Origin: Acanthosepion esculentum
Lineage: Eukaryota > Mollusca > Cephalopoda > Sepiida > Sepiidae
Reading direction: 5' to 3'
DNA: 64,000 bases
NCBI GenBank assembly: GCA_964036315.1
Contig: OZ038500.1
Location: forward strand, 55,765,872 to 55,829,871
This document shows, in pieces, positions 11,099 to 22,345 of the stretch (its first letter is position 1; each line of letters begins with the position of its first letter). The notes under the pieces are model-generated. The model saw only the letters and a list, made by a program, of their open reading frames with translations, did not search any database and was not told the origin of the DNA. Made by a program: the position numbers and the translations under genes.

Positions 11099-11895
11099 GA
11101 ATTTAAGTTCTCTCAATGAACATGAAATGATGCTTTGATCACACTAACCATAACCATTTTGGTTAAGCCACATTGACGAATATGTTACTGCAGACGAAAC
11201 TTGACCTATGCTTTCTACACAATGATACGAACTGTTAATCAGCAGATGTACTTATTTTAGCAGGCTGCAAAAAGAAACTAGAAATGTTTTTTTTAAAAAT
11301 GTATATTTTGTCAGAGAATGAGACAGGCTTTGAAAAACAAAACTTTTATTTTAATCCGTCATTTTAATTTCAGGTTTAACTGTCCCAAAATGCTTTGTAA
11401 TAAGATCAAAAGAATTGGGATTTCAGTTGAGAAATTAAACTATACACCCAGCATCATTCAAAATGGAATGAGATCATTGCTCGAGAAGTGAAGGAGACTT
11501 GCTATCACTTGACCTATAAAGAAATCTGCCAAATCTAATCGAGGTGACAATTGCCCGGGGAGATAATACGATTGAAAAACATTGGAAGCTATTCAAAATA
11601 CAAGCGACTTAATTCTATAACAATTCAATAATTATTACAAGTGACGAAACTAATCGACCCGGGAAAAGGACAAAAAACAAACATTGACATTTCTCTTGAT
11701 CTTGGCCAATCCGGGCACTTGGAACATGTGAAGCACTATTCCAATTAAGCGTGATATTGTCCGCTAGGGGGCGACATATTGACGCCATTTCCGGCAACTC
11801 TCTCACCTAAACTTCCGCCATGTTTCCGTTTTTTTTTCCTTAAATCTTGTTCGTTGGTTTTGGCAGACATTTTTCGGGAGTTATTCTTCCGTGAT
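11099..11895. other. No gene recognised
   Basis: No long open frame or repeat family is identified. The stretch 11745-11890 is GC-richer (contains CCGCTAGGGGGCGACATATTGACGCC) and directly precedes the CTTT minisatellite. Confidence 0.45.
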
Positions 11896-11897
11896 TT

Positions 11898-11941
<44 letters not shown>

Positions 11942-12110
11942 TCAAATATAATGTGCTTTCTTTCTTTCTTTCTTTCTTTCAAATATAATGCGCTTTCTTT
12001 CTTTCTTTCTTTCTTTCAAATATAATGTGCTTTCTTTCTTTCTTTCTTTCTTTCTATTCATCTTTCTTTCTATAATCTATCTTTCTTTTCCTTTATATAT
12101 TTTCTTCTTT
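11896..12110. repeat. (CTTT)n minisatellite with 37-bp higher-order unit
   Basis: A (CTTT)n run is followed by three copies of a unit consisting of AAATATAATGTGC (or GCGC) plus five or six CTTT repeats, starting near 11944, 11981 and 12018. The tail degrades into CTTT-like sequence and a short TA stretch. Confidence 0.9.
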
Positions 12111-12117
12111 ATTTAAT

Positions 12118-12330
12118 CAATTCATCCGAAGCAAGGCGATAATGCGACTAAGACGCATCGGGCTGCTGGGGGTGAAAGAATGAGATAACTTTAGGAGAAA
12201 CCGCGGAAAAACATCATAAAAAGGATACAAGTGATAAACCTATACTGAGATTGGGGAGGAGCTTGAACCGGACGATAGGCGAATCTATCTCCTCCAATTC
12301 TTTATTTATTTCTTTTAAAAATATATTTTG
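12118..12330 (-). repeat. LINE-J-like 3' end fragment, minus orientation
   Basis: The complement contains a phrase like CCCGATGCGTCTTAGTCGC, which resembles the conserved 3' UTR of the LINE-J copies (CCCCTTGCGTGATAGTGGCC at 36892). The whole block pairs with 20530-20720: both have AAGGCGA(T/C)AATG, ACTAAGACGCA, then a TTGAACCGG / TTTAAACCGG stretch followed by AATCTATCT. Assignment to LINE-J is inference from that 3' similarity. Confidence 0.5.
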
Positions 12331-12335
12331 AATTC

Positions 12336-12612
12336 TCCTGAGAATCGAGGAGGTACAGTGGAGTAATACCGGCTCGGATTGAGGAATCGGAGACCCAAGT
12401 TCGAATTCCATTACATTCACGTATGTGCTAATACCCTTGGGAAAGGTATGAATCCTCCTCTTCTCTCCTCCCACCTAAAAAATAGTAGGATAATGATGGC
12501 AACTGGAAAGAAAGAAATGGCGACCTACTGCGGGAAAAAAACCTGCCTCGACATTGAAACATATATGACCGCCTAAGCTTGTATCACGCATGGCACATAA
12601 CTGACTGATTGA
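12336..12612 (+). repeat. Fam1 tRNA-derived SINE, plus orientation
   Basis: Box-A-like head GGTACAGTGGAGTAATACCG, box B AAGTTCGAATTCCATT and the body phrase ACGTATGTGCTAATACCCTT are present, followed by a tail AGGCATAACTGACTG-like ending (GGCACATAACTGACTGATTG at 12593). The same tail occurs in the 47656-47920 copy, so these two share a longer 3' body than the minus-strand copies. Confidence 0.8.
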
Positions 12613-12639
12613 GAATTGATTTCCTTCTTAAGTTGAGAA

Positions 12640-12785
12640 AGGAAGAAAGAAATTAACTTCTTTTTCCTTTCTTTGATTTTTTCTTTCTGATATCTTCATA
12701 TTTTATTTCAAATAATTTCCCCCCGTTGTCCCTTTTCTTTCTTTCCTTGTTTCTCTCTTCTTTTCTTTTTTTCTTCTTTTTTTTT
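12640..12785. repeat. Degenerate pyrimidine-rich CTTT-like sequence
   Basis: T- and C-rich sequence with scattered TTTCTTTC motifs leads directly into the 45-bp array and may be its degraded left edge. Confidence 0.7.
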
Positions 12786-15700
12786 GTCGGGTGATTTTGT
12801 ATACTTTCATGATTTCTTTCTTTCTTTTTTTCGTCGGATGATTTCCTATACTTTCATGATTTCTTTCTTTCTTTTTTTCGTCGGATGATTTCCTATACTT
12901 TCATGATTTCTTTCTTTCTTTTTTGTCGGATGATTTCCTATACTTTCATGATTTCTTTCTTTCTTTCTTTTGTCGGATGATTTCCTATACTTTCATGATT
13001 TCTTTCTTTCTTTTTTGTCGGATGATTTCCTATACTTTCATGATTTCTTTCTTTCTTTTTTGTCGGATGATTTCCTATACTTTCATGATTTCTTTCTTTC
13101 TTTTTTGTCGGATGATTTCCTATACTTTCATGATTTCTTTCTTTCTTTTTTGTCGGATGATTTCCTATACTTTCATGATTTCTTTCTTTCTTTTTTGTCG
13201 GATGATTTCCTATACTTTCATTTCTTTCTTTCTTTTTTTTGTCGGATTATTTCCTATACTTTCATGATTTCTTTCTTTTTTTTTTGTCGGATGATTTCCT
13301 ATACTTTCATGATTTCTTTCTTTCTTTTTTTTGTCGGATTATTTCCTATACTTTCATGATTTCTTTCTTTCTTTTTTGTCGGATGATTTCCTATACTTTC
13401 ATGATTTCTTTCTTTCTTTTTTGTCGGATGATTTCCTATACTTTCATGATTTCTTTCTTTCTTTTTTGTCGGATGATTTCCTATACTTTCATGATTTCTT
13501 TCTTTCTTTTTTGTCGGATGATTTCCTATACTTTCATGATTTCTTTCTTTCTTTTTTTTGTCGGATTGTTTCCTATACTTTCATGATTTCTTTCTTTCTT
13601 TTTTGTCGGATGATTTCCTATACTTTCATAATTTCTTTCTTTCTTTTTTTTGTCGGATGATTTCCTATACTTTCATGATTTCTTTCTTTCTTTTTTGTCG
13701 GATGATTTCCTATACTTTCATGATTTCTTTCTTTCTTTTTTTTGTCGGATGATTTCCTATACTTTCATGATTTCTTTCTTTCTTTTTTTTGTCGGATTAT
13801 TTCCTATACTTTCATGATTTCTTTCTTTCTTTTTTGTCGGATGATTTCCTATACTTTCATGATTTCTTTCTTTCTTTTTTGTCGGATGATTTCCTATACT
13901 TTCATGATTTCTTTCTTTCTTTTTTTTGTCGGATGATTTCCTATACTTTCATGATTTCTTTCTTTCTTTTTTTTTGTCGGATGATTTCCTATACTTTCAT
14001 GATTTCTTTCTTTCTTTTTTGTCGGATGATTTCCTATACTTTCATGATTTCTTTCTTTCTTTTTTGTCGGATGATTTCCTATACTTTCATGATTTCTTTC
14101 TTTCTTTTTTGTCGGATGATTTCCTATACTTTCATGATTTCTTTCTTTCTTTTTTTTGTCGGATGATTTCCTATACTTTCATGATTTCTTTCTTTCTTTT
14201 TTGTCGGATGATTTCCTATACTTTCATGATTTCTTTCTTTCTTTTTTGTCGGATGATTTCCTATACTTTCATGATTTCTTTCTTTCTTTTTTGTCGGATG
14301 ATTTCCTATACTTTCATGATTTCTTTCTTTCTTTTTTGTCGGATGATTTCCTATACTTTCATGATTTTTTTCTTTCTTTTTTTTGTCGGATGATTTCCTA
14401 TACTTTCATGATTTCTTTCTTTCTTTTTTGTCGGACGATTTCCTATACTTTCATGATTTCTTTCTTTCTTTTTTGTCGGATGATTTCCTATACTTTCATG
14501 ATTTCTTTCTTTCTTTTTTTTGTCGGATTATTTCCTATACTTTCATGATTTCTTTCTTTCTTTTTTGTCGGATGATTTCCTATACTTTCATGATTTCTTT
14601 CTTTCTTTTTTTTGTCGGATGATTTCCTATACTTTCATGATTTCTTTCTTTCTTTTTTGTCGGATGATTTCCTATACTTTCATGATTTCTTTCTTTCTTT
14701 TTTGTCGGATGATTTCCTATACTTTCATGATTTCTTTCTTTCTTTTTTGTCGGATGATTTCCTATACTTTCATGATTTCTTTCTTTCTTTTTTGTCGGAT
14801 GATTTCCTATACTTTCATGATTTCTTTCTTTCTTTTTTTTGTCGGATTATTTCCTATACTTTCATGATTTCTTTCTTTCTTTTTTGTCGGATGATTTCCT
14901 ATACTTTCATGATTTCTTTCTTTCTTTTTTGTCGGATGATTTCCTATACTTTCATGATTTCTTTCTTTCTTTTTTGTCGGATGATTTCCTATACGTTCAT
15001 GATTTCTTTCTTTCTTTTTTTTGTCGGATTATTTCCTATACTTTCATGATTTCTTTCTTTCTTTTTTGTCGGATGATTTCCTATACTTTCATGATTTCTT
15101 TCTTTCTTTTTTTTGTCGGATGATTTCCTATACTTTCATGATTTCTTTCTTTCTTTTTTGTCGGATGATTTCCTATACTTTCATGATTTCTTTCTTTCTT
15201 TTTTGTCGGATGATTTCCTATACTTTCATAATTTCTTTCTTTCTTTTTTTTGTCGGATGATTTCCTATACTTTCATGATTTCTTTCTTTCTTTTTTGTCG
15301 GATGATTTCCTATACTTTCATGATTTCTTTCTTTCTTTTTTTTGTCGGATGATTTCCTATACTTTCATGATTTCTTTCTTTCTTTTTTTTGTCGGATTAT
15401 TTCCTATACTTTCATGATTTCTTTCTTTCTTTTTTGTCGGATGATTTCCTATACTTTCATGATTTCTTTCTTTCTTTTTTTTGTCGGATTATTTCCTATA
15501 CTTTCATGATTTCTTTCTTTCTTTTTTGTCGGATGATTTCCTATACTTTCATGATTTCTTTCTTTCTTTTTTTTGTCGGATGATTTCCTATACTTTCATG
15601 ATTTCTTTCTTTCTTTTTTGTCGGATGATTTCCTATACTTTCATGATTTCTTTCTTTCTTTTTTGTCGGATGATTTCCTATACTTTCATGATTTCTTTCT

Positions 15701-18076
15701 TTCTTTTTTGTCGGATGATTTCCTATACTTTCATGATTTCTTTCTTTCTTTTTTGTCGGATGATTTCCTATACTTTCATGATTTCTTTCTTTCTTTTTTT
15801 TGTCGGATTATTTCCTATACTTTCATGATTTCTTTCTTTCTTTTTTGTCGGATGATTTCCTATACTTTCATGATTTCTTTCTTTCTTTTTTGTCGGATGA
15901 TTTCCTATACTTTCATGATTTCTTTCTTTCTTTTTTGTCGGATGATTTCCTATACTTTCATGATTTCTTTCTTTCTTTTTTTTGTCGGATTATTTCCTAT
16001 ACTTTCATGATTTCTTTCTTTCTTTTTTGTCGGATGATTTCCTATACTTTCATGATTTCTTTCTTTCTTTTTTTTGTTGGATGATTTCCTATACTTTCAT
16101 GATTTCTTTCTTTCTTTTTTGTCGGATGATTTCCTATACTTTCATGATTTCTTTCTTTCTTTTTTGTCGGATGATTTCCTATACTTTCATAATTTCTTTC
16201 TTTCTTTTTTTTGTCGGATGATTTCCTATACTTTCATGATTTCTTTCTTTCTTTTTTGTCGGATGATTTCCTATACTTTCATGATTTCTTTCTTTCTTTT
16301 TTTTGTCGGATGATTTCCTATACTTTCATGATTTCTTTCTTTCTTTTTTTTGTCGGATTATTTCCTATACTTTCATGATTTCTTTCTTTCTTTTTTGTCG
16401 GATGATTTCCTATACTTTCATGATTTCTTTCTTTCTTTTTTGTCGGATGATTTCCTATACTTTCATGATTTCTTTCTTTCTTTTTTTTGTCGGATGATTT
16501 CCTATACTTTCATGATTTCTTTCTTTCTTTTTTGTCGGATGATTTCCTATACTTTCATGATTTCTTTCTTTCTTTTTTGTCGGATGATTTCCTATACTTT
16601 CATGATTTCTTTCTTTCTTATTTGTCGGATGATTTCCTATACTTTCATGATTTCTTTCTTTCTTTTTTGTCGGATGATTTCCTATACTTTCATGATTTCT
16701 TTCTTTCTTATTTGTCGGATGATTTCCTATACTTTCATGATTTCTTTCTTTCTTTTTTTTGTCGGATGATTTCCTATACTTTCATGATTTCTTTCTTTCT
16801 TTTTTGTCGGATGATTTCCTATACTTTCATGATTTCTTTCTTTCTTTTTTGTCGGATGATTTCCTATACTTTCATGATTTCTTTCTTTCTTTTTTGTCGG
16901 ATGATTTCCTAGACTTTCATGATTTCTTTCTTTCTTTTATGTCGGATGATTTCCTATACTTTCATGATTTCTTTCTTTCTTTTTTGTCGGATGATTTCCT
17001 ATACTTTCATGATTTCTTTCTTTCTTTTTTTTGTCGGATGATTTCCTATACTTTCATGATTTCTTTCTTTCTTTTTTGTCGGATGATTTCCTATACTTTC
17101 ATGATTTCTTTCTTTCTTTTTTGTCGGATGATTTCCTATACTTTCATGATTTCTTTCTTTCTTTTTTTTGTCGGATTATTTCCTATACTTTCATGATTTC
17201 TTTCTTTCTTTTTTGTCGGATGATTTCCTATACTTTCATGATTTCTTTCTTTCTTTTTTTTTGTCGGATGATTTCCTATACTTTCATGATTTCTTTCTTT
17301 CTTTTTTGTCGGATGATTTCCTATACTTTCATGATTTCTTTCTTTCTTTTTTGTCGGATGATTTCCTATACTTTCATGATTTCTTTCTTTCTTTTTTGTC
17401 GGATGATTTCCTATACTTTCATGATTTCTTTCTTTCTTTTTTGTCGGATGATTTCCTATACTTTCATGATTTCTTTCTTTCTTTTTTGTCGGATGATTTC
17501 CTATACTTTCATGATTTCTTTCTTTCTTTTTTTTGTCGGATGATTTCCTATACTTTCATGATTTCTTTCTTTCTTTTTTGTCGGATGATTTCCTATACTT
17601 TCATGATTTCTTTCTTTCTTTTTTGTCGGATGATTTCCTATACTTTCATGATTTCTTTCTTTCTTTTTTGTCGGATGATTTCCTATACTTTCATGATTTC
17701 TTTCTTTCTTTTTTGTCGGATGATTTCCTATACTTTCATGATTTCTTTCTTTCTTTTTTGTCGGATGATTTCCTATACTTTCATGATTTCTTTCTTTCTT
17801 TTTTGTCGGATGATTTCCTATACTTTCATGATTTCTTTCTTTCTTTTTTTTGTCGGATGATTTCCTATACTTTCATGATTTCTTTCTTTCTTTTTTTCGT
17901 CGGATGATTTCCTATACTTTCATGATTTCTTTCTTTCTTTTTTTTGTCGGATGATTTCCTATACTTTCATGATTTCTTTCTTTCTTTTTTTCGTCGGATG
18001 ATTTCCTATACTTTCATGATTTCTTTCTTTCTTTTTTGTCGGATGATTTCCTATACTTTCATGATTTCTTTCTTTC
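12786..18076. repeat. 45-bp minisatellite array, ~115 copies
   Basis: The monomer is GTCGGATGATTTCCTATACT followed by TTCATGATTTC and (TTTC)2 plus a T run. Monomers are 45 bp with a T6 run; a minority are 46-48 bp with longer T runs. The variant GTCGGATTATTT is nearly always preceded by the longer T run. Because 45 is divisible by three and the unit has no stop in some frames, long open frames arise on the plus strand; they switch frame at every 47-bp monomer and are not considered genes. Almost all monomers in the core are identical, so the array has been homogenised recently. Confidence 0.97.
14520..16441. repeat. 961-bp higher-order tandem duplication in the 45-bp array
   Basis: The monomer-variant order of 14520-15480 is repeated exactly in 15481-16441, a head-to-tail duplication of 961 bp, which fits 21 monomers (thirteen of 45 bp and eight of 47 bp). 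Paired landmarks at the same 961-bp offset include variants starting at 14612/15573, 14839/15800, 15021/15982 and 15113/16074, and the TTCATAATTTC variant near 15230/16191. Differences noticed between the two halves are TATACGTTCATG near 14990 against TATACTTTCATG, and GTTGG near 16076 against GTCGG. Confidence 0.85.
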
Positions 18077-18665
18077 TCTCCTTCTCATTAGTCTTTTCTT
18101 TATTTTTTATGCCGTATTAATTTATGTCTTCAGAGGGGTAAAATAGCCACCAAATTAACTAACTGCCAAACTCGGACGACCAATGACTATCTGTCGATTC
18201 AACTATAAGCCCAACCAATATTCACCTACTGAGTCAAGTATAAACCCAAGCATTACTTACGTATAGATTCAACGATATATTTTGGACGGATTTATTCGTT
18301 TGTGTCTGAAAAAGACCCGTTCGGTAAAAACGTATATACACGTTTATGCTGGGGAAGTGGTTAAGTGATAAAATCTGTCGGATTAATAATTAAAAAAAAA
18401 AAACAAACAAAAAACTACTTTTTAAAAAAATTGTTTTGTTTATGTTCGGATATGAAACTAAGCCGATGAAAACTTTCGAGAATCTGGGAAGGATTTGCAT
18501 TTTAAAAGCACTATTCAGAAAATGAATAAATTCTTAAAATATTTTGCTTTTCTCAGAAAGTAAAAAAGTTGGGACACTTCGATTATTGCGTATTTTAAAA
18601 CTTCGAATATAGGAATTTATAATTTTTAAACGTGTTTATTTTTAATCCGACATAATTTCTAATTT
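18077..18665. other. No gene; short dispersed repeat at 18185-18285
   Basis: The part 18185-18285 contains phrases such as GATTCAACTATAAGCCCAACC and GAGTCAAGTATAAACCCAAG, which resemble 41312-41370 (GACTCAAGTATAAGCTCGAC) and 42440-42545 (GATTCGATAATAAACCCGGC). The motif repeats within each site with a period of roughly 40-50 bp. The rest is AT-rich and unassigned. Confidence 0.5.
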
Positions 18666-18776
18666 CTATAAACGTTGTTTTTAGTGGGTACACGTTTTTG
18701 AGTTTCAAACTATTTTTTTTACAGTGAAATCATTTTTTTATTTTTTTAAAAAACGTCCTTGTTGCATATTTCACTA

Positions 18777-18817
<41 letters not shown>

Positions 18818-18853
18818 TGCAAACACGTCCACCCACTAAAAATAACGTTTATG
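18666..18853. repeat. Inverted repeat with (GA)n loop
   Basis: The left arm 18666-18697 (contains TATAAACGTT, TTTTTAGTGGGT and ACACGTTT) pairs with the right arm 18821-18853 (contains ACACGTCC, ACCCACTAAAAA and AACGTTTAT). About 30 bp pair with a few mismatches. The ~125-bp loop contains (GA)n at 18781-18815. A small foldback or MITE-like element is possible. Confidence 0.75.
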
Positions 18854-18984
18854 GTAATAGGAGTAAATAGGTATGCCTATCAAACGCCTTCTCTATTTTT
18901 GAACAGGAGTAGAGGTTTATCCCGTGTTCCCTGTTTAAGATTAGGTTCCCTGTTCCTTTTAAAGTCTTCTGATTCACTTTCACT

Positions 18985-19058
18985 CGCAGTAACTCTCGTA
19001 TGTTTAGCGTTGCTATAGCCTTGCTTGGGATGAAATGATTAAAAAAAGAATTATGAAC
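18985..19058 (+). repeat. LINE-J 3' terminus fragment
   Basis: The phrase TATAGCCTTGCTTGGGATGA followed by an A-rich run matches the end of other LINE-J 3' UTRs (for example 22310-22345 and 36900-36940). Only the terminal few dozen bases remain. Confidence 0.5.
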
Positions 19059-19204
19059 TTGTATACATTGGATATTTCATATAAAAATTATGTGTTCTTT
19101 TTTTGTTTTTTTTTTGGGTTTTGGTCTTTGACTGATGCTAAAAACGTTTTCTTGGTAAAACAATAACAAAAATTAGCTTCCCTTTGTCTTTTCTACAAAT
19201 ATTT

Positions 19205-19568
19205 TCATGGCATCTCCCCTGACGAGCTACTTTTTCCCAACTGCATGAATTGAAGCGTTCTACTAGGTTGGTATTTCGGTCCCACACTTTCACTGTCGAA
19301 ACAGTTAAATGTAACCGCCTCTTCTACTCCAACAGCCTCTTCTATCGCACTTCCCGACAGTTGAATTCCCTCCCTCTTACTTGCTTCCCTGATAACTATC
19401 ATCTTCAAATATTCAAATGTAATGTCAATCGACATCTTCTGATGCCTTGATCCTGATCCCCGTCCTTCTCTGTATCGTTTCCTCAAACACCCCTCTTTAT
19501 TCTTACTGTCACTCTGTGAAACTCCTTGCGTGATAGCGGCACTTCCGCCTTTCTTGGGGTGAAATGCG

Positions 19569-19573
<5 letters not shown>
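19205..19573 (+). pseudogene. LINE-J (jockey/CR1-like) ORF2 C-terminal end and 3' UTR
   Basis: The plus strand encodes the last part of a non-LTR retrotransposon ORF2. It reads STRLVFRSHTFTVETVKCN, then RLFYSNSLFYRTSRQLNSLP and LQIFKCNVNRHLLMP, and stops near 19450. The same block is found at 22042-22290 and, best preserved, at 36560-36740. The 3' UTR (CCTTGCGTGATAGCGGC, CTTTCTTGGGGTGAAATGCG) ends at 19570 where a (TA)n run starts. ORF2 proteins carry reverse transcriptase for target-primed insertion; only the very C-terminus is left here. Confidence 0.8.

Positions 19574-19622
<49 letters not shown>
19573..19622. repeat. (TA)n microsatellite
   Basis: A pure TA run sits between a LINE-J 3' end and the second Tc1/mariner copy. 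Confidence 0.95.
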
Positions 19623-19624
<2 letters not shown>

Positions 19625-20490
19625 TTGCGGTGGATAAATTATCGTCTAAATTACGCAAAAAATAAAAATAGCATTGACATCTCATTTTAACTGATATATT
19701 TACTAAAATTACATAAAAATATCTTCAAATACTAAAGAGTAAATTATTCAATAAAATCGCCATTGACTTCAACCACGGCCTCCAGACAACTTCGGAATCT
19801 CCTGCAACACTTCTGGACGGTCTCCTTATTTAAGTTAGTGAATGTTGCCATACTTCTTGGCTTCAGTTCATCTTTGGTGTTACAAGGAGTTTAGTTTGTC
19901 TCCCGCTCAACGGTGCCCCACACATAACAAAGAAGGAAGTACAGTCTGGGGAGTTAGGTGGCCAGTTGTAAGGGGTGATGTACTCGCAGACATTTTCTGA
20001 CAGCCATGACTGGGTTCTCCTGTTTGTGCGGCATGGTACGGAGTCATTTTGCTAGACATTTTGTCTTCCAGCAGCCACCCTCTTAACCCAGGGCAGCACT
20101 CCCTCCTCAAGTCACTTGAAGTAGATCTCCGTGTTGGAAGATGAATGGAGGCATAACTAGTGATCACTCCAAAAACCATGATGTTGACTGGATATATCAT
20201 CCAACTCTTTTCGAATCCTCTGCACTGTTCTCAGATTGGCACCCCACACTCTGAAATGTTCGTATTGGAGCTTCCGGCGCGAATGCCAAGCAGTACAACA
20301 TGACGGGTTTCAAATTTCTGGAGGAGTGAATTGCATCATGAAACTCTTTTTCACACAGACGGTGTCCGACTGTCCCCAGTCAACAATATCAAATACAAAC
20401 AACACGCATGCGTGAAATTAAAAAAAAAACCCAATAAACGAAAAAAAAAACCCCCAAAAAACGGCGACAATTTACCCATCGCACCCTGTA
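19622..20490 (-). mobile_element. Tc1/mariner-superfamily DNA transposon, internally deleted copy 2
   Basis: The right end is GCACCCTGTA at 20490, preceded by CGGCGACAATTTACCCATC. The left end is degraded (GGTTGCGGTGGATAAATTATC) but is followed by GTCTAAATTACGCAAAAA as in copy 1. At about 870 bp it is 500 bp shorter than copy 1. On the minus strand the transposase C-terminal half is recognisable: MVFGVITS, NDSVPC and NSPDC, with 32 residues between the second and third aspartates when read in one frame. Stops and a frame change break it. The N-terminal half is mostly deleted. Confidence 0.8.
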
Positions 20491-20529
20491 GATAAAGTAT
20501 TTGCTTTTTAATTATTTACCCTATTTAGT

Positions 20530-20720
20530 TTCGGACTGTTAAGTAAGGCGACAATGCTACTAAGACGCAAGGGGGTGCAGGGTGTGAAAGACAATGAGAA
20601 GATTTAAAAAAAAACCGGAAACCCTATCCTGAACAGAAAACAAGAGATACATCTTTACTCCTGAGGAAGGAGTTTAAACCGGGCGTTAGGCAAATCTATC
20701 TACTCATGTCCTGATCATTG
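20530..20720 (-). repeat. LINE-J-like 3' end fragment, minus orientation
   Basis: Pairs with 12118-12330 over about 190 bp (TAAGGCGACAATGCTACTAA, AAACCGG, GGCAAATCTATCT). On the complement it carries a CCCCTTGCGTCTTAGTAGC-type phrase like LINE-J 3' UTRs. Confidence 0.5.
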
Positions 20721-20894
20721 TTGGATGTTTTACCCTCCGATATTCATTATAATGTAGGCCAAAGGGCACAACGTCGAAATGTAATATATATAACAATAAC
20801 TCCTCATCACAATTTGACAACAAATTTAAGCAAATCATATGGTTCCGCAATAGAGGGCCTTTTTCTGTATAAGAAATTTTTATCGGTTTTATCC

Positions 20895-21125
20895 CGTGCA
20901 AGGGAGTAAAGCCACTAAGACACAAGGGGTTAACAAGGTTTGGAAGAATTAGAAACAGAAACATTAATAACGAGCGGGAAGAGAAAAGAATAATCAGGGG
21001 AGTAGATAGCGATTGACATTGAATTTAAATTTTTGCAGATTAAGTTTGGCTGGTAAGCATGGAGCTGGAAGGGAGTTCCACAAGCGAAAAGTTCAAAAAA
21101 ATAAACTGCTAGCATAGAATTTAAG
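20895..21125 (-). pseudogene. LINE-J ORF2 C-terminal end, minus orientation
   Basis: The complement contains CCCCTTGTGTCTTAGTGGCT at the 3' UTR side and, upstream, a reading frame with TRLWNSLP-like and NLQKFKFNVNRYL-like peptides corresponding to the conserved C-terminus of LINE-J (WNSLP, then LQRFKCSVNRHL in the 36120 copy). The fragment is frameshifted and short. Confidence 0.65.
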
Positions 21126-21466
21126 GTTTTATCCAGCTAGCTCAGCTGTAAATTGATGAGATCTCGATGCCAGTCTAATACTGCGCTTAATCTTTTTTTA
21201 AAGTCTAGGTAACTTAGCGAAGAACTCGTACAAACATTTACCATGAAACTATTTATAAAAAAAGCCACGGAGAAGCGGTGGGAAAATGACTGTAGCCGAT
21301 CCGGCAGGTCAGGACCAATAATATTGCTAATTTATCTTTCTATTTTATCAAATATTCAGTCATTTATGTACCATGCGTGATACACGCTTAGGCGATCATA
21401 TATCTTTCGATACATGACTGACGAGGCTGATTTTTCCCGCAGTAAGTTGCCATTTCTTTCTGCGGT
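21126..21466. other. No gene recognised; possible SINE tail
   Basis: Contains ATACACGCTTAGGCGATCATA and CATGACTGACGAGG (21390-21430), which resemble the complement of the long Fam1 tail seen at 47830-47920. No other feature is seen. Confidence 0.4.
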
Positions 21467-21657
21467 AGACCAGTTGCTATCGAAGGCTATAGAACCCGAT
21501 CTGTCCTGCTATTTAACCATAGCTGGGGGAGAAGCAGAGGATTCATACTTTTGCAAAGGGTGTTAGCACGTAAGTGAATGCAATGGATTTGACTGGGATT
21601 CAAACTCGGCTCTCCCATTCCTCAACCCGAGCCGCTATCCAATACTCCATCGTGCCT
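21400..21657 (-). repeat. Fam1 tRNA-derived SINE, minus orientation
   Basis: On the minus strand the head reads GGCACGATGGAGTATTGGATAG, box B is GAGTTTGAATCCCAG, and the body has CACTTACGTGCTAACACC. The tail continues through CAGGACAGATCGGGTTCTAT and the tetra-A region of 21440. This is one of the more complete copies. Confidence 0.8.
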
Positions 21658-21789
21658 CCGCTTTTATCAAATAGCTCAAGGTAAATAGGGGGGGCTATAA
21701 AACTGTATATTTTGAGGGCTTTAAATATAAGAATTTGTGTAGATCGTATGTCGTAAAATCAAAACTTCTCTCTATTACCATCCCTGCGC

Positions 21790-22345
21790 CCCCCCCATTA
21801 AAATGTCTGACGCCCAGCTCCACGAGAGCACCTTTTTGCGACTGCTCGGTCTCACATTGACTGCCGATCTGAGATGGAACAAATACATTGAGTCAATAGC
21901 TTCGTCCACCTCAAGTAAAGTTGGCTCCCTGTGCCGCCCCAGGAGATTCTTCTCGCCGGAGTCGATCTTTCAAATCTAAAAAAATCAACCATTCGCCCTT
22001 GCGTGGAGTATTGCTGATATATATGGTCTGGAGCCCCTAGGTTGGCATCTCGCTCACATCTTTTCACTGTCCAAACAGTTAAATGTAGCCGTCTCTTCTA
22101 CTCCAATAGCTTCATGTCTCGCACTTCTCGCCTGTGGAACTCCCTCTCCTTTTTTCTTGTTTCACTGATAGCTGTAATCGCCAACTATTCAAATGTAATA
22201 TCAATCGACATCTCCAGATGCCCTGATCTATCCCCTATCCTTCTCTTCATCCTTTCTTCTATCACTCCTATTTGGACTCACTCCAATTCTCTGTAACCCC
22301 TTGCGTGCTAGTGGCTTCCCGCCTTGCTTGGGGTGAAACGCTTTA
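21790..22345 (+). pseudogene. LINE-J ORF2 C-terminal fragment with internal deletion
   Basis: The frame starts MSDAQLHESTFLRLLGLTLT, continues ADLRWNKYIESIASSTSSKV and stops in SIFQI (about 21978). It matches 36120-36740, but the copy jumps from a WSGAP-like point (about 22030) straight to RLASRSHLFTVQTVKCSRL, a deletion of roughly 200 bp relative to that copy. The 3' UTR and A-rich tail (CGCCTTGCTTGGGGTGAAAC then poly-A) end at 22345. The intact C-terminal tail and A-run indicate an ordinary 5'-truncated retrotransposition that later decayed. Confidence 0.85.

Noticed and set aside
12923..17907. Many long plus-strand open frames encoding a 15-residue repeat (CRMISYTFMISFFLF or SDDFLYFHDFFLSFL)
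   Set aside because: They arise because the 45-bp monomer is a multiple of three and stop-free in two frames. Frames switch at each 47-bp monomer, the peptides overlap one another in two frames, and no start, signal or conservation beyond the DNA repeat exists.
13000..18000. CRISPR array
   Set aside because: There are no unique spacers between conserved repeats; the array is a continuous tandem repeat in a eukaryotic context.
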